Source of the DNA: JAJYSO01 sp964495935
GTDB lineage: Bacteria; Bacteroidota; Bacteroidia; Flavobacteriales; Flavobacteriaceae
Reading direction: 5' to 3'
Assembly: GCA_964495935.1 (NCBI GenBank)
Contig: CAZBXQ010000079.1
Location: forward strand, 1 to 13,495
DNA length: 13,495 nt
Below are positions 6,842 to 13,426 of this stretch, one piece after another. The translations under genes and the position numbers were made by a program. The notes under the pieces are model-generated. The model was not told the origin of the DNA. It was given only the letters and a program-made list of their open reading frames with translations, and ran no database searches. Every line of letters starts with the position of its first letter. Position 1 is the stretch's first letter.

Positions 6842-7531
6842 TTAACGCCGGTTGGCCATTAAAATCCAGTAAACCAGCATGGCAAGTGAGCCCAAAGCGG
6901 CTACGACATAGGTTCGCGCAGCCCATTTTAAAGCGTCTTTGGCCCCATCGTATTCCCGAGGCTCAATAACCTGATTGGTTTTAAGCCAAGCCAGTGCCCG
7001 GCGGCTGGCATCATATTCTACCGGTAAGGTAATAAAACTGAATACTGTACCGGCTCCAAAGAAAGCAATACCGATCCATAAAATGATTTGCCCAAAACCA
7101 ACCAGATGCATTCCCATCAGGATGATTCCGGCAAAAATAATCCACTGGCTGAATCGGGAGGAAACACTTACAAAGGGAACCAGTGTACTTCGCAGGCTGA
7201 GCCATTTATAGGCCTGCGCATGTTGAACCGCATGTCCACACTCATGTGCAGCTACTGCGGCGGCGGCCGCACTGCGTTCCTGAAAAACCGGTTCACTTAA
7301 ATTGACGGTTTTATCGGCAGGGTTATAATGATCGGTTAATTGACCGGGGGTAGAGATTACCTTAACGTCTGTAATTCCGTTATCGGCCAGCATTCTCTTT
7401 GCAATTTCGGCTCCGCTTAGTCCGTTGGAAAGATGGACTTGAGCATACTTTTTAAATTTTGCCTTAAGCTTAGATTGAATAAGCCAGCTAAAAAGCATGA
7501 TGGCCCCAATTAATATATAATAGCCTATCAT
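6842..7531 (-). CDS. YugP-type membrane zinc metallopeptidase
   Basis: A 229-residue protein of the neutral zinc metallopeptidase family typified by Bacillus YugP (Pfam Zn_peptidase_2). The zinc-binding signature HECGHAVQHA lies at residues 96-105, with His96, His100 and the acid Glu97. The family PVEYDASRRALAWL motif is present in the C-terminal half. One N-terminal membrane helix (about 3-19) and further hydrophobic segments, around 120-165 and near the C-terminus, make it an integral membrane protein. The ATG at 7529-7531 begins MIGYYILIGAIMLF. Substrates of this family are not known to me. The next gene on the strand is the acyl-CoA dehydrogenase, 84 bases away. I see no functional link and no strong terminator between them (only a 4-bp AGCC/GGCT stem). 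Confidence 0.88.
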   Translation of the reverse strand: MIGYYILIGAIMLFSWLIQSKLKAKFKKYAQVHLSNGLSGAEIAKRMLADNGITDVKVISTPGQLTDHYNPADKTVNLSEPVFQERSAAAAAVAAHECGHAVQHAQAYKWLSLRSTLVPFVSVSSRFSQWIIFAGIILMGMHLVGFGQIILWIGIAFFGAGTVFSFITLPVEYDASRRALAWLKTNQVIEPREYDGAKDALKWAARTYVVAALGSLAMLVYWILMANRR

Positions 7532-7670
7532 AATCGATTTCTTGTTTAGGGTTTGAAGATAGTGAAATTTGAAATTGAAGAGTGCAGAACCAGGGTAGTT
7601 ATAACCTATCTTTAAGAGTTTGAACAGGATCGCCAGCGATTCGGATTTGGGGTACTTTTTAGGAATAGTT

Positions 7671-7701
7671 TTTGGAGTTAAGCTACAATTCGGTAATTTT
7701 G
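7671..7701 (+). promoter_or_regulatory. Canonical Bacteroidota promoter (TTTG-N19-TAATTTTG)
   Basis: TTTG at 7671-7674 and TAATTTTG at 7694-7701 are separated by exactly 19 bases, matching the Bacteroidota -33/-7 promoter. Initiation near 7707 would precede the DUF2807 ATG by about 190 bases. It therefore drives either an unusually long leader or a separate small RNA. Confidence 0.6.
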
Positions 7702-7767
7702 ATTGATGAGGTGGTTTAGACTTTTGGGGTTGAAGCGAAAAATAGAGATTATTGTTCCGGATGATGG

Positions 7768-7809
7768 CTTTTTTTGTAGAGCATAGCCATAGCTACGGTC
7801 GAAAAAAAG
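7768..7809 (+). repeat. Imperfect hairpin with T7/A7 arms
   Basis: CTTTTTTT (7768-7775) directly followed by GTAG pairs with CTAC (7793-7796) and AAAAAAAG (7802-7809), with a 5-base bulge (GGTCG) on the right side. The apex holds a tandem CATAGC duplicate (7782-7793). The layout resembles, from memory, a recurrent flavobacterial intergenic sequence, which cannot be verified here. Confidence 0.45.
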
Positions 7810-7827
7810 ACTAAATCTGGGGTAATA

Positions 7828-7867
7828 AGGTCATTTTGCAGCCCATTTTTGAAAGTTTAAATGACCT
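7828..7867. promoter_or_regulatory. 9-bp perfect inverted repeat upstream of the DUF2807 gene
   Basis: AGGTCATTT (7828-7836) and its exact complement AAATGACCT (7859-7867) flank a 22-base interval ending 33 bases before the ATG. The left arm overlaps TCATTTTG, one mismatch from the -7 consensus. It could be a pair of operator half-sites or a leader hairpin. Confidence 0.4.
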
Positions 7868-7900
7868 CGATACGTTCCAATTATTTAAAAATTTGTTTTG

Positions 7901-8570
7901 ATGAAAAATTTAGTGTTGATTGTATTTTGCTTTTTCCTTGGGGGTGTGGCCATGGCACAAGTTGAAAAGGAACTCGGCGACTTCTCAGACCTCCGGGTTT
8001 CGGATCGCATTGTGTTAGAATTGGTTCAATCGGATAAAAACCAAATAGAGATATTTGGAGATAATGCCGGACATGTTGTTGTTAAAAATAAGAGCGGTAA
8101 ATTGGTGATCCGGATGGAGATTTCAAAGTTTATGCAGGGTGAAGATGTAAAAGCCACCTTGTATTTTAAAAAATTTGGATGAGATTAAGGCGGCTAACGG
8201 AGCAACTGTCGAAAATTCGGAGGCGATGAGTTTTAAATCGCTATCCATTATCGCCAATAAAGGAGGGACCATCGCACTTTCATTAAAATTAGATAAACTC
8301 GACGCCAAAGCAAGCTCGGGTGCGCAAATTGCTTTAATGGGAGAAACCAACCATTTTAAAGCCCGGATTAATAGTGGAGGGTCTATTGATGCAGAGGATT
8401 TTAGTTCTAAAACTGCCGATTTGGGCGTCACTGCAGGGGGAAGCCTAAAAGCGCACGTAACAGAAACGGCCGATGCGCAGGTGAGTATGGGAGGCGATAT
8501 CTATATTTATGGTCATCCGGAAATATCCGAGAAGATTTCGGCGGGAGGTGAAGTTCACGCGATGGATTAA
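7901..8570 (+). pseudogene. DUF2807 (head GIN domain) secreted protein, frameshifted
   Basis: Two adjacent frames together encode one DUF2807/GIN-domain protein of about 222 residues, an exported beta-helix-like family of unknown function in Bacteroidota. The first part (7901-8182) begins at ATG with a signal peptide (MKNLVLIVFCFFLGGVAMAQ) and runs through FSDLRVSDRIVLELVQSD to LYFKKFG, then stops. The second part (about 8175-8570) carries LDEIKAANGATV, the repeated SGGSIDAED / AGGSLKAHV / SAGGEVHAMD pattern, and the natural C-terminus. An A6 run at 8168-8173 separates them. Deleting one A restores the family-typical LYFKNLDEIK, so a single-base insertion explains the break. It could be a true pseudogene, a sequencing or assembly error, or expression through transcript slippage or a +1 ribosomal shift. 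A TTG at 7898, just before the ATG, is a less likely start. Confidence 0.85.
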
Positions 8571-8845
8571 CTCCGTCTTTACAATGATTATCCGTAAATA
8601 GGGCGGTAAGGAAAGATAGACGATCGAACCCGTTATAAAGCCGGTATGATGATTCCCCATGAAACAGAGCGCATAAAGACCGGGGAAGAGTTCTCGGTTT
8701 GTAAGCCTTGACCGTACTTCAAGATAGATATAAAAAGGATATCGGGAAGCACGACATCTCCATGTTGAGGAACCATCCCTATGTGGTGAAGTTCTAATCC
8801 TTCCAAAGTTTTTATGTAAATTTACGCGCCACAAAATCACATTCT
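8571..8845. other. 275-base intergenic region, possibly holding a decayed small ORF
   Basis: No convincing gene lies here. One plus-strand frame runs from ATG 8646 (MMIPHETERIKTGEEFSVCKP) to 8787 and is interrupted only by TGA codons at 8709 and 8766, ending in TGA at 8787. That may be a remnant of a small gene or chance. A long open antisense frame (to 8445) has an implausible composition. A weak -7-like TAAATTTA (8817-8824) precedes the S9 peptidase gene. Confidence 0.4.
8817..8824 (+). promoter_or_regulatory. Weak -7-like promoter element for the S9 peptidase gene
   Basis: TAAATTTA differs from TAnnTTTG only at the last base and lies 21 bases before the ATG at 8846. No TTG occurs at the -33 spacing, so this is a tentative call based on position. 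Confidence 0.3.
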
Positions 8846-10750
8846 ATGAAAAACAGCATCGTCTTTATATTGATATTTTTAATGATGGGAACGTTATTTG
8901 CACAAAACACCATGAAACCCGAAAACCTATGGGAGGTTCAGGATGTGAGCTTCAGTGGCTTGACTCCCGACGGGCAATATTTCTTTTACACCGTAAAAAC
9001 GCCGAATATGGAGGAGAACAAGTTTGAAACGGCTATTTATAAAATGTCGGTTGAGGGAGGAGAAGCCGTAAAAGTTTCTAAAGAGCAACTTGAAAAGGAA
9101 AAGAAAGATAAAAATAAATCTCCTCATGGTGATTTCAAGCTCTTTCATAAGAAAGTTCACATTCAAGATGTAAAAGCCAAAGATAAATATCAGGATTTGC
9201 CTAAAACCGATGGCTATATTTTTACGCAACTCGATTATCGGCATTGGGATCATTATAATGACGGTTCTTATAATCATGTTTTTTATAAGGATTTAAAAAC
9301 GGATGCGGAAACCGATATCATGCCCGGTGAACCATACTATTCTCCACAAGCTCCGTTTGGAGGAGATGAGGATTATGTTTGGGGCCCTGAGGGGAAAAAG
9401 ATTTATTATGTTTCTAAAAAAGAAGTGGGAACGGCCTATGCAACGAGTACTAATACCGATATTTATGAATATGATCTCGAAACGAAGGAGACCCGGAATC
9501 TGACTTCCGAGAATAAAGGCTATGATACCCAACCTCAATTTTCTAAAAATGGAGCCCTCGGGTATTTACAGATGAAAACGCCGGGTTATGAAGCCGATAA
9601 AAATGATATTGTCGTATTGCAAAATGGAATTCGTCAAAATTTAACGGCCGACTGGGATGGAACGGTAAACCGCTTTTTGTGGGGTGATGATGCCCAAACG
9701 ATTTATTTTACAGCTCCTGTTGACGGGACCATCCAGCTTTTTAAGGTGAATTACCCGGGGAAATCCCGTATCCGACCGGTGGTTGAGCAGATATCGGAAG
9801 GGCCGTTTGACGTGACCGGACTCTTTGCACAAGTAGGCGACCGGTTATTGGTTACCCGAACGGATATGAATACTGCTGCTGAGGTATATACCTATCATTT
9901 GAAAACAGATACGTTTACTACATTAACTTCGGTCAATGATGATTTGTATGCTCGGTTTGACTTGCCGAAGATCGAAAAACGATATGTAGAGACTAAAGAT
10001 GGCCATAAGATGCTGGTTTGGGTGATCTTGCCTCCTCATTTTGATCACACTAAAAAATACCCCACTCTGCTGTATGCGCAAGGCGGACCGCAATCTCCGC
10101 TATCGCAATTTTATTCTCGGCGATGGAATTTTCAGCTCATGGCCTCGCAGGGATATATTGTAGTGGCTCCTAACCGAAGAGGGATGCCGGGACACGGGGT
10201 AAAGTGGAATGAAATCATTAGTAAAGACTGGGGGGGTGGAGCTATGCAGGATTATTTAGACGCTATTGATGAGGTGGCACAAGAACCCTATGTAGATCGT
10301 GATCGTCTGGGGGCAGTGGGAGCCAGTTTTGGAGGATATTCGGTGTTCTGGCTGGCCGGTCACCACGAGGGCCGGTTTAAGACTTTTATTGCTCATGACG
10401 GAGTTTTTGATACCCGTGCCATGTATGGAACGACCGAAGAATTGTTTTTTGTCAATCACGATATCGGGGGACCGTATTGGGAGAATGATGAAGTGACACA
10501 AAAAGGATACCATGAATTTAATCCTGTAAATGAGGTGCAGAATTGGGACACCCCGATTATGATTATTCAGGGTGGAAAAGATTATCGAGTACCCATCGAG
10601 CAGGGGCTGGGAGCTTTTCAGGCGGCCCAGCTGCAGGGTATTAAAAGTAAGCTGCTGTATTTTCCCAGTGAAAACCATTGGGTTCTGAAACCTCAAAATG
10701 CAATGGTGTGGCAACGCGAGTTCTTTGACTGGTTGAAAGAAACTTTGTAA
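8846..10750 (+). CDS. Secreted S9-family serine peptidase (DPP5/acylaminoacyl-peptidase-like)
   Basis: A 634-residue prolyl-oligopeptidase-family enzyme that should release dipeptides or process oligopeptides in the periplasm. A signal peptide (MKNSIVFILIFLMMGTLFAQ) is followed by a beta-propeller domain (about 30-370, with repeats such as WGPEGKKIYYVS). A C-terminal alpha/beta-hydrolase domain spans about 375-634. The nucleophile motif is GASFGGYS with Ser494. The predicted Asp579 lies in GGKDYRVP and His611 in SENHWVLKP. GGPQSPLS and APNRRGMPGHG are the usual oxyanion-hole and loop motifs. The organisation is closest to the S9C group, including the dipeptidyl-peptidase 5 type known from Porphyromonas, though exact specificity cannot be read from sequence. 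It appears monocistronic, with 150 bases before the next gene and no strong terminator. Confidence 0.92.
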   Translation: MKNSIVFILIFLMMGTLFAQNTMKPENLWEVQDVSFSGLTPDGQYFFYTVKTPNMEENKFETAIYKMSVEGGEAVKVSKEQLEKEKKDKNKSPHGDFKLFHKKVHIQDVKAKDKYQDLPKTDGYIFTQLDYRHWDHYNDGSYNHVFYKDLKTDAETDIMPGEPYYSPQAPFGGDEDYVWGPEGKKIYYVSKKEVGTAYATSTNTDIYEYDLETKETRNLTSENKGYDTQPQFSKNGALGYLQMKTPGYEADKNDIVVLQNGIRQNLTADWDGTVNRFLWGDDAQTIYFTAPVDGTIQLFKVNYPGKSRIRPVVEQISEGPFDVTGLFAQVGDRLLVTRTDMNTAAEVYTYHLKTDTFTTLTSVNDDLYARFDLPKIEKRYVETKDGHKMLVWVILPPHFDHTKKYPTLLYAQGGPQSPLSQFYSRRWNFQLMASQGYIVVAPNRRGMPGHGVKWNEIISKDWGGGAMQDYLDAIDEVAQEPYVDRDRLGAVGASFGGYSVFWLAGHHEGRFKTFIAHDGVFDTRAMYGTTEELFFVNHDIGGPYWENDEVTQKGYHEFNPVNEVQNWDTPIMIIQGGKDYRVPIEQGLGAFQAAQLQGIKSKLLYFPSENHWVLKPQNAMVWQREFFDWLKETL

Positions 10751-10815
10751 AAGGTTTAGACCGAGCCATACAATATTGAAGACGGGATTTGAGTTATCGT
10801 ACAGGCAATGTGTAG

Positions 10816-10848
10816 TTGATCCTTATTAGGGCTACTGATTTATTTTTG
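10816..10848 (+). promoter_or_regulatory. Promoter for the DUF4954 gene (TTG-N22-TATTTTTG)
   Basis: TTG (10816-10818) and TATTTTTG (10841-10848, an exact TAnnTTTG) are 22 bases apart, within the range used by Bacteroidota promoters. Initiation near 10854 would give a leader of about 45 bases that begins in the hairpin described next. Confidence 0.6.
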
Positions 10849-10882
10849 CGGCACAAGGAAGACTGTTCTGCTTTGCCGGAGG
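10849..10882 (+). promoter_or_regulatory. Leader hairpin abutting a GGAGG ribosome site
   Basis: CGGCACAAG (10849-10857) pairs with CTTTGCCG (10871-10878) with one bulged C. The right arm ends on the first G of GGAGG (10878-10882), a strong Shine-Dalgarno-like motif. GGAGG is 8 bases from an ATG at 10891 (short upstream ORF) but 18 bases from the DUF4954 ATG at 10901. Hairpin formation could affect ribosome access, although part of the left arm may lie upstream of the true transcript start. Confidence 0.4.
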
Positions 10883-10890
10883 TTCTTAAA

Positions 10891-10944
10891 ATGGTAAATT
10901 ATGGATTCAATCAAAAGAATGCCGCTGCATCAGCTGGGATTTAA
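10891..10944 (+). CDS. Candidate 17-codon upstream ORF overlapping the DUF4954 start
   Basis: ATG 10891 opens a frame encoding MVNYGFNQKNAAASAGI and stops at TAA 10942-10944, overlapping the first 44 bases of the DUF4954 gene in another frame. It is the start codon best spaced from the GGAGG motif at 10878-10882. It may act as a regulatory leader ORF or be fortuitous. The peptide itself has no recognisable feature. Confidence 0.25.
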   Translation: MVNYGFNQKNAAASAGI

Positions 10945-13120
10945 TTTTATCGAACCCCCTTATATTCCGGAAGGTGAGGATGAATATATTTTTCGTCATC
11001 AACAACACGATGAGGTTTTGGGAGGGAGTCGGGCATATCGGCCGTTAAAGCCGGAGGAGATTGCGATTTTAGAAGAGAAGAGCAATTTTGCCGATGATTG
11101 GGGAAATATACAGGTGGCCGAAGGGTTCGACCCGAACCTGGTGCAAAACTGCTATTTTTACGGTTGGATACGCATTGGCAGTCTGGAAAGTAGTTTTGTG
11201 TCTTTTCGTAATTTGAGAATTCCCGTTGGACTCTATGACAGCACCTTTTGTTCCTGTGATTTGGGAAACAATGTGGTGATTAAAAATGTCAATTTTATGG
11301 CGCATCATATTGTGGGAGATGAGGTGGTGATACTCGACGTAGATGAATTGTCGATTACGGCTGAAGCTAAATTTGGGAATGGAATTCTGAAGGAAGATGA
11401 ATCTGAGAATACGCGTATTTGGCTTGAAATCTGTAATGAAAACGGAGGGCGAAGAGTGTTGCCTTTTGAAGGGATGCTGGCCGGAGATGCGTATTTGTGG
11501 AGTAAATACAGAAATGATGAGGTGTTGATGCAACGTTTTATCGAGATGACCCAGAAGCAATTTGATGCGCTTCGGGGCCGTTACGGAAAAATCGGAAAAG
11601 GGACGGTAATTAAATACTGCAAAACGATAAAGGATGTTCAAATAGGGGAATATGCTTATATTAAAGGGGCCAATAAATTAAAAAACCTGACGATTAACAG
11701 TTCGCAAGCCGAAAAAACCCAGATTGGGGAAGGCTGCGAATTGGTCAATGGGATTATCGGCTATGGCTGCCGTATATTTTATGGAGTTAAAGCGGTTCGT
11801 TTTATCATGTCTCCGCACTCTAATTTGAAATATGGAGCGCGATTGATTAATTCCTTTTTGGGAAGTAATGCTACGATTTCCTGTTGTGAAGTGTTAAACT
11901 CTCTGATTTTTTCATCTCACGAGCAGCATCATAATAATTCTTTCTTATGTGCAGCTTTGGTGATGGGGCAGTCCAATCTTGCTGCGGGAGCCACTATTGG
12001 ATCTAATCACAACTCCCGATCGGCCGATGGAGAGCTTATTGCAAAACGTGGATTTTGGCCGGGTCTCTCGGTAAGCTTAAAACACAATTCCCAATTTGGT
12101 TCGTTTTCATTGATTACCAAGGGAGATTATCCCTATGAGATTAATCTTCCCTTTCCTTTTACGCTGCTGATTCATGATTTTAGTAAGGACAAACTGGTCG
12201 TCATGCCGGGTTATTGGTTTATGTATAATATGTATGCTTTAGCCCGAAATGTGTGGAAGTTTCCACACCGAGATGAGCGAAACGAAAAAATCCATCATAT
12301 CGAATATGATTATTTGGCACCGGATACCGTTGAGGAAATGTTTGGGGCGTTATGGGAATTTGAGAGATGTGTAGGGCGGGCAGCACTAAAAGAAGAAGGA
12401 CGGGAACAGGTTCTGAAAGAGGAAGAAGTTGAAACCGGTCGAGAACTATTACAAAATGAACCCCAAAAAGTGGCTGCGTTAAAGGTTTATATGGAAGGCG
12501 TTGAAAATTCGAAGCGAAAAGTGGAGTTTATCAAACTCAATACCGCCTATCCTATATTTGTTCGTATGATTGCGTTTTATGGGATTCGAGAAGTTTTGCG
12601 GGGATTTAATACCGGAAAACTTCGTTCTTTTGATGACTTACAAGAGCGTATCGGAAAAGCCGGTGTGGGAGGATGGATTAACTTAGGCGGGCAGTTGGTG
12701 ACGGAAAATGAAGTTGAAAGGCTCAAATCGGATGTGAAAGAGGGCGTTTTAAACCGTTGGACAGCCGTTCATAATCGCTATATCGAGTGGGGTCAAAATT
12801 ATGAGGACCATAAATTGAACCATGCGCTGGGGGCACTTTTAAAAATTAAAGATTGTAAGCCGGAAAGATTGACGCTTGAACGTTTTACCTCTTGGTTGGA
12901 GGATTTTAAAAGGACTTCAGATTGGATTTTGCGGCAGATTAAAGAATCACGAGTAAAGGATTATCAGAATCCGTTTCGAAAAATGACCTTTAACAATGCG
13001 GCGGAAATGGAAGCCGTAATCGGTAAATTTTCAGATGATCGTTTTATTGCAGTGGCAGGAGAACAGAATCGAGCTGAAAAAGAACTGGTGACCGGTTTCT
13101 TAACCTCTATGGTAATCTAA
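10901..13120 (+). CDS. DUF4954 family protein with predicted left-handed beta-helix
   Basis: A 739-residue cytosolic protein of the Bacteroidota DUF4954 family, whose function is unknown to me. The first ~225 residues include LKPEEIAILEEK and the VGDEVVILDVDELSI strand pattern, followed by NENGGRRVLPFEG. Residues about 226-410 show the spaced small-residue/isoleucine hexapeptide periodicity of acyl- and nucleotidyl-transferase beta-helices (IGKGTVIKYC, IGEYAYIKG, IGEGCELVNGIIGYG, YGARLINSFLG), then AAGATIGSNHNSR and FWPGLSVSLKHNSQFGSFSLI. A long alpha-helical C-terminus (about 460-739) contains a charged, coiled-coil-like stretch. The resemblance to sugar-nucleotide transferase helices is an inference from the repeat pattern. 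ATG 10901 is the likely start (MDSIKRMPLHQLGF), with Met7 as an alternative. It stands alone with its own promoter and leader. Confidence 0.85.
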   Translation: MDSIKRMPLHQLGFNFIEPPYIPEGEDEYIFRHQQHDEVLGGSRAYRPLKPEEIAILEEKSNFADDWGNIQVAEGFDPNLVQNCYFYGWIRIGSLESSFVSFRNLRIPVGLYDSTFCSCDLGNNVVIKNVNFMAHHIVGDEVVILDVDELSITAEAKFGNGILKEDESENTRIWLEICNENGGRRVLPFEGMLAGDAYLWSKYRNDEVLMQRFIEMTQKQFDALRGRYGKIGKGTVIKYCKTIKDVQIGEYAYIKGANKLKNLTINSSQAEKTQIGEGCELVNGIIGYGCRIFYGVKAVRFIMSPHSNLKYGARLINSFLGSNATISCCEVLNSLIFSSHEQHHNNSFLCAALVMGQSNLAAGATIGSNHNSRSADGELIAKRGFWPGLSVSLKHNSQFGSFSLITKGDYPYEINLPFPFTLLIHDFSKDKLVVMPGYWFMYNMYALARNVWKFPHRDERNEKIHHIEYDYLAPDTVEEMFGALWEFERCVGRAALKEEGREQVLKEEEVETGRELLQNEPQKVAALKVYMEGVENSKRKVEFIKLNTAYPIFVRMIAFYGIREVLRGFNTGKLRSFDDLQERIGKAGVGGWINLGGQLVTENEVERLKSDVKEGVLNRWTAVHNRYIEWGQNYEDHKLNHALGALLKIKDCKPERLTLERFTSWLEDFKRTSDWILRQIKESRVKDYQNPFRKMTFNNAAEMEAVIGKFSDDRFIAVAGEQNRAEKELVTGFLTSMVI

Positions 13121-13133
13121 CCTGCATTCCAAA

Positions 13134-13152
13134 TAGTGCGCTATCAGCACTA
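13134..13152 (+). terminator. Weak hairpin after the DUF4954 gene
   Basis: TAGTGC (13134-13139) pairs with GCACTA (13147-13152) around a 7-base loop, 13 bases past the stop codon. Only a short, broken T-run follows (ACTTTAT), so termination efficiency is doubtful. The downstream palindromic repeats may contribute. Confidence 0.35.
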
Positions 13153-13242
13153 ACTTTATAGATCGATCGAGAAATCTATGAATATAATGGGGAGTGTGAT
13201 CCCTGACTGAAAAGTAGTCTTTCCATTATTTTTTTCGGAGTG

Positions 13243-13325
13243 GTTCATTCCGATACGCAGTGAGGAATCTCACATTTGTAGTTTCAGAAGAGAAAAAAAG
13301 ATCCTTCGCTACACTCTGGATGGAC
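13243..13325. repeat. Palindromic intergenic repeat, copy 1
   Basis: The left arm (13243-13272, containing GTTCATTCCGATACGCAGTG then AGGAATCT) and right arm (13300-13325, AGATCCTTCGCTACACTCTG then GATGGAC) are imperfect inverted complements around a ~27-base centre. Both match a common GTCATTyCGA...AGyGAaGrATCT pattern seen again in copy 2. The arms are diverged, so this is an old copy. Confidence 0.65.
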
Positions 13326-13356
13326 AAAAAACATCAAAGTTTGTTATAGAAAGAAT

Positions 13357-13426
13357 GTCATTCGACGACGAAGGAATCTTTTACCTCTTCATGAGTTGAG
13401 ATCTCTCACTACGTTCGAGATGCCAT
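13357..13426. repeat. Palindromic intergenic repeat, copy 2
   Basis: The left arm (13357-13379) contains GTCATTCGACGACGAAGGAA followed by TCT. The right arm (13399-13426) contains GAGATCTCTCACTACGTTCG followed by AGATGCCAT. The reverse complement of the right arm aligns with the left arm with a few indels and substitutions. The unit is 31 bases from copy 1 and in the same arrangement. Confidence 0.65.

Larger units (their letters stand above)
7532..7897. other. 366-base intergenic region without a recognisable gene
   Basis: This gap separates the divergent metallopeptidase and DUF2807 genes. No reading frame looks like a protein. It holds a promoter match (7671-7701), an imperfect hairpin with T7 and A7 arms (7768-7809), and a 9-bp inverted repeat (7828-7867), each listed separately. 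A near-palindrome containing GTTATAAC around 7598-7605 may belong to the metallopeptidase promoter region. The first part (7532-7590) is A/T-rich with nothing that I can name. Confidence 0.6.

Noticed and set aside
8761..8812. A TTCTAATCC stretch resembling a tRNA T-loop.
   Set aside because: The flanking bases do not form a T-stem or acceptor stem, and no anticodon arm can be folded upstream.
8445..8840. 131-codon minus-strand open frame across the gap before the S9 peptidase.
   Set aside because: It runs antisense through the DUF2807 C-terminus, has an implausible composition (rich in Arg, His, Trp, Cys), and lacks domains or a ribosome site.
11069..11641. 190-codon minus-strand frame within the DUF4954 gene.
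   Set aside because: It is antisense to a clearly coding region and shows no family resemblance.
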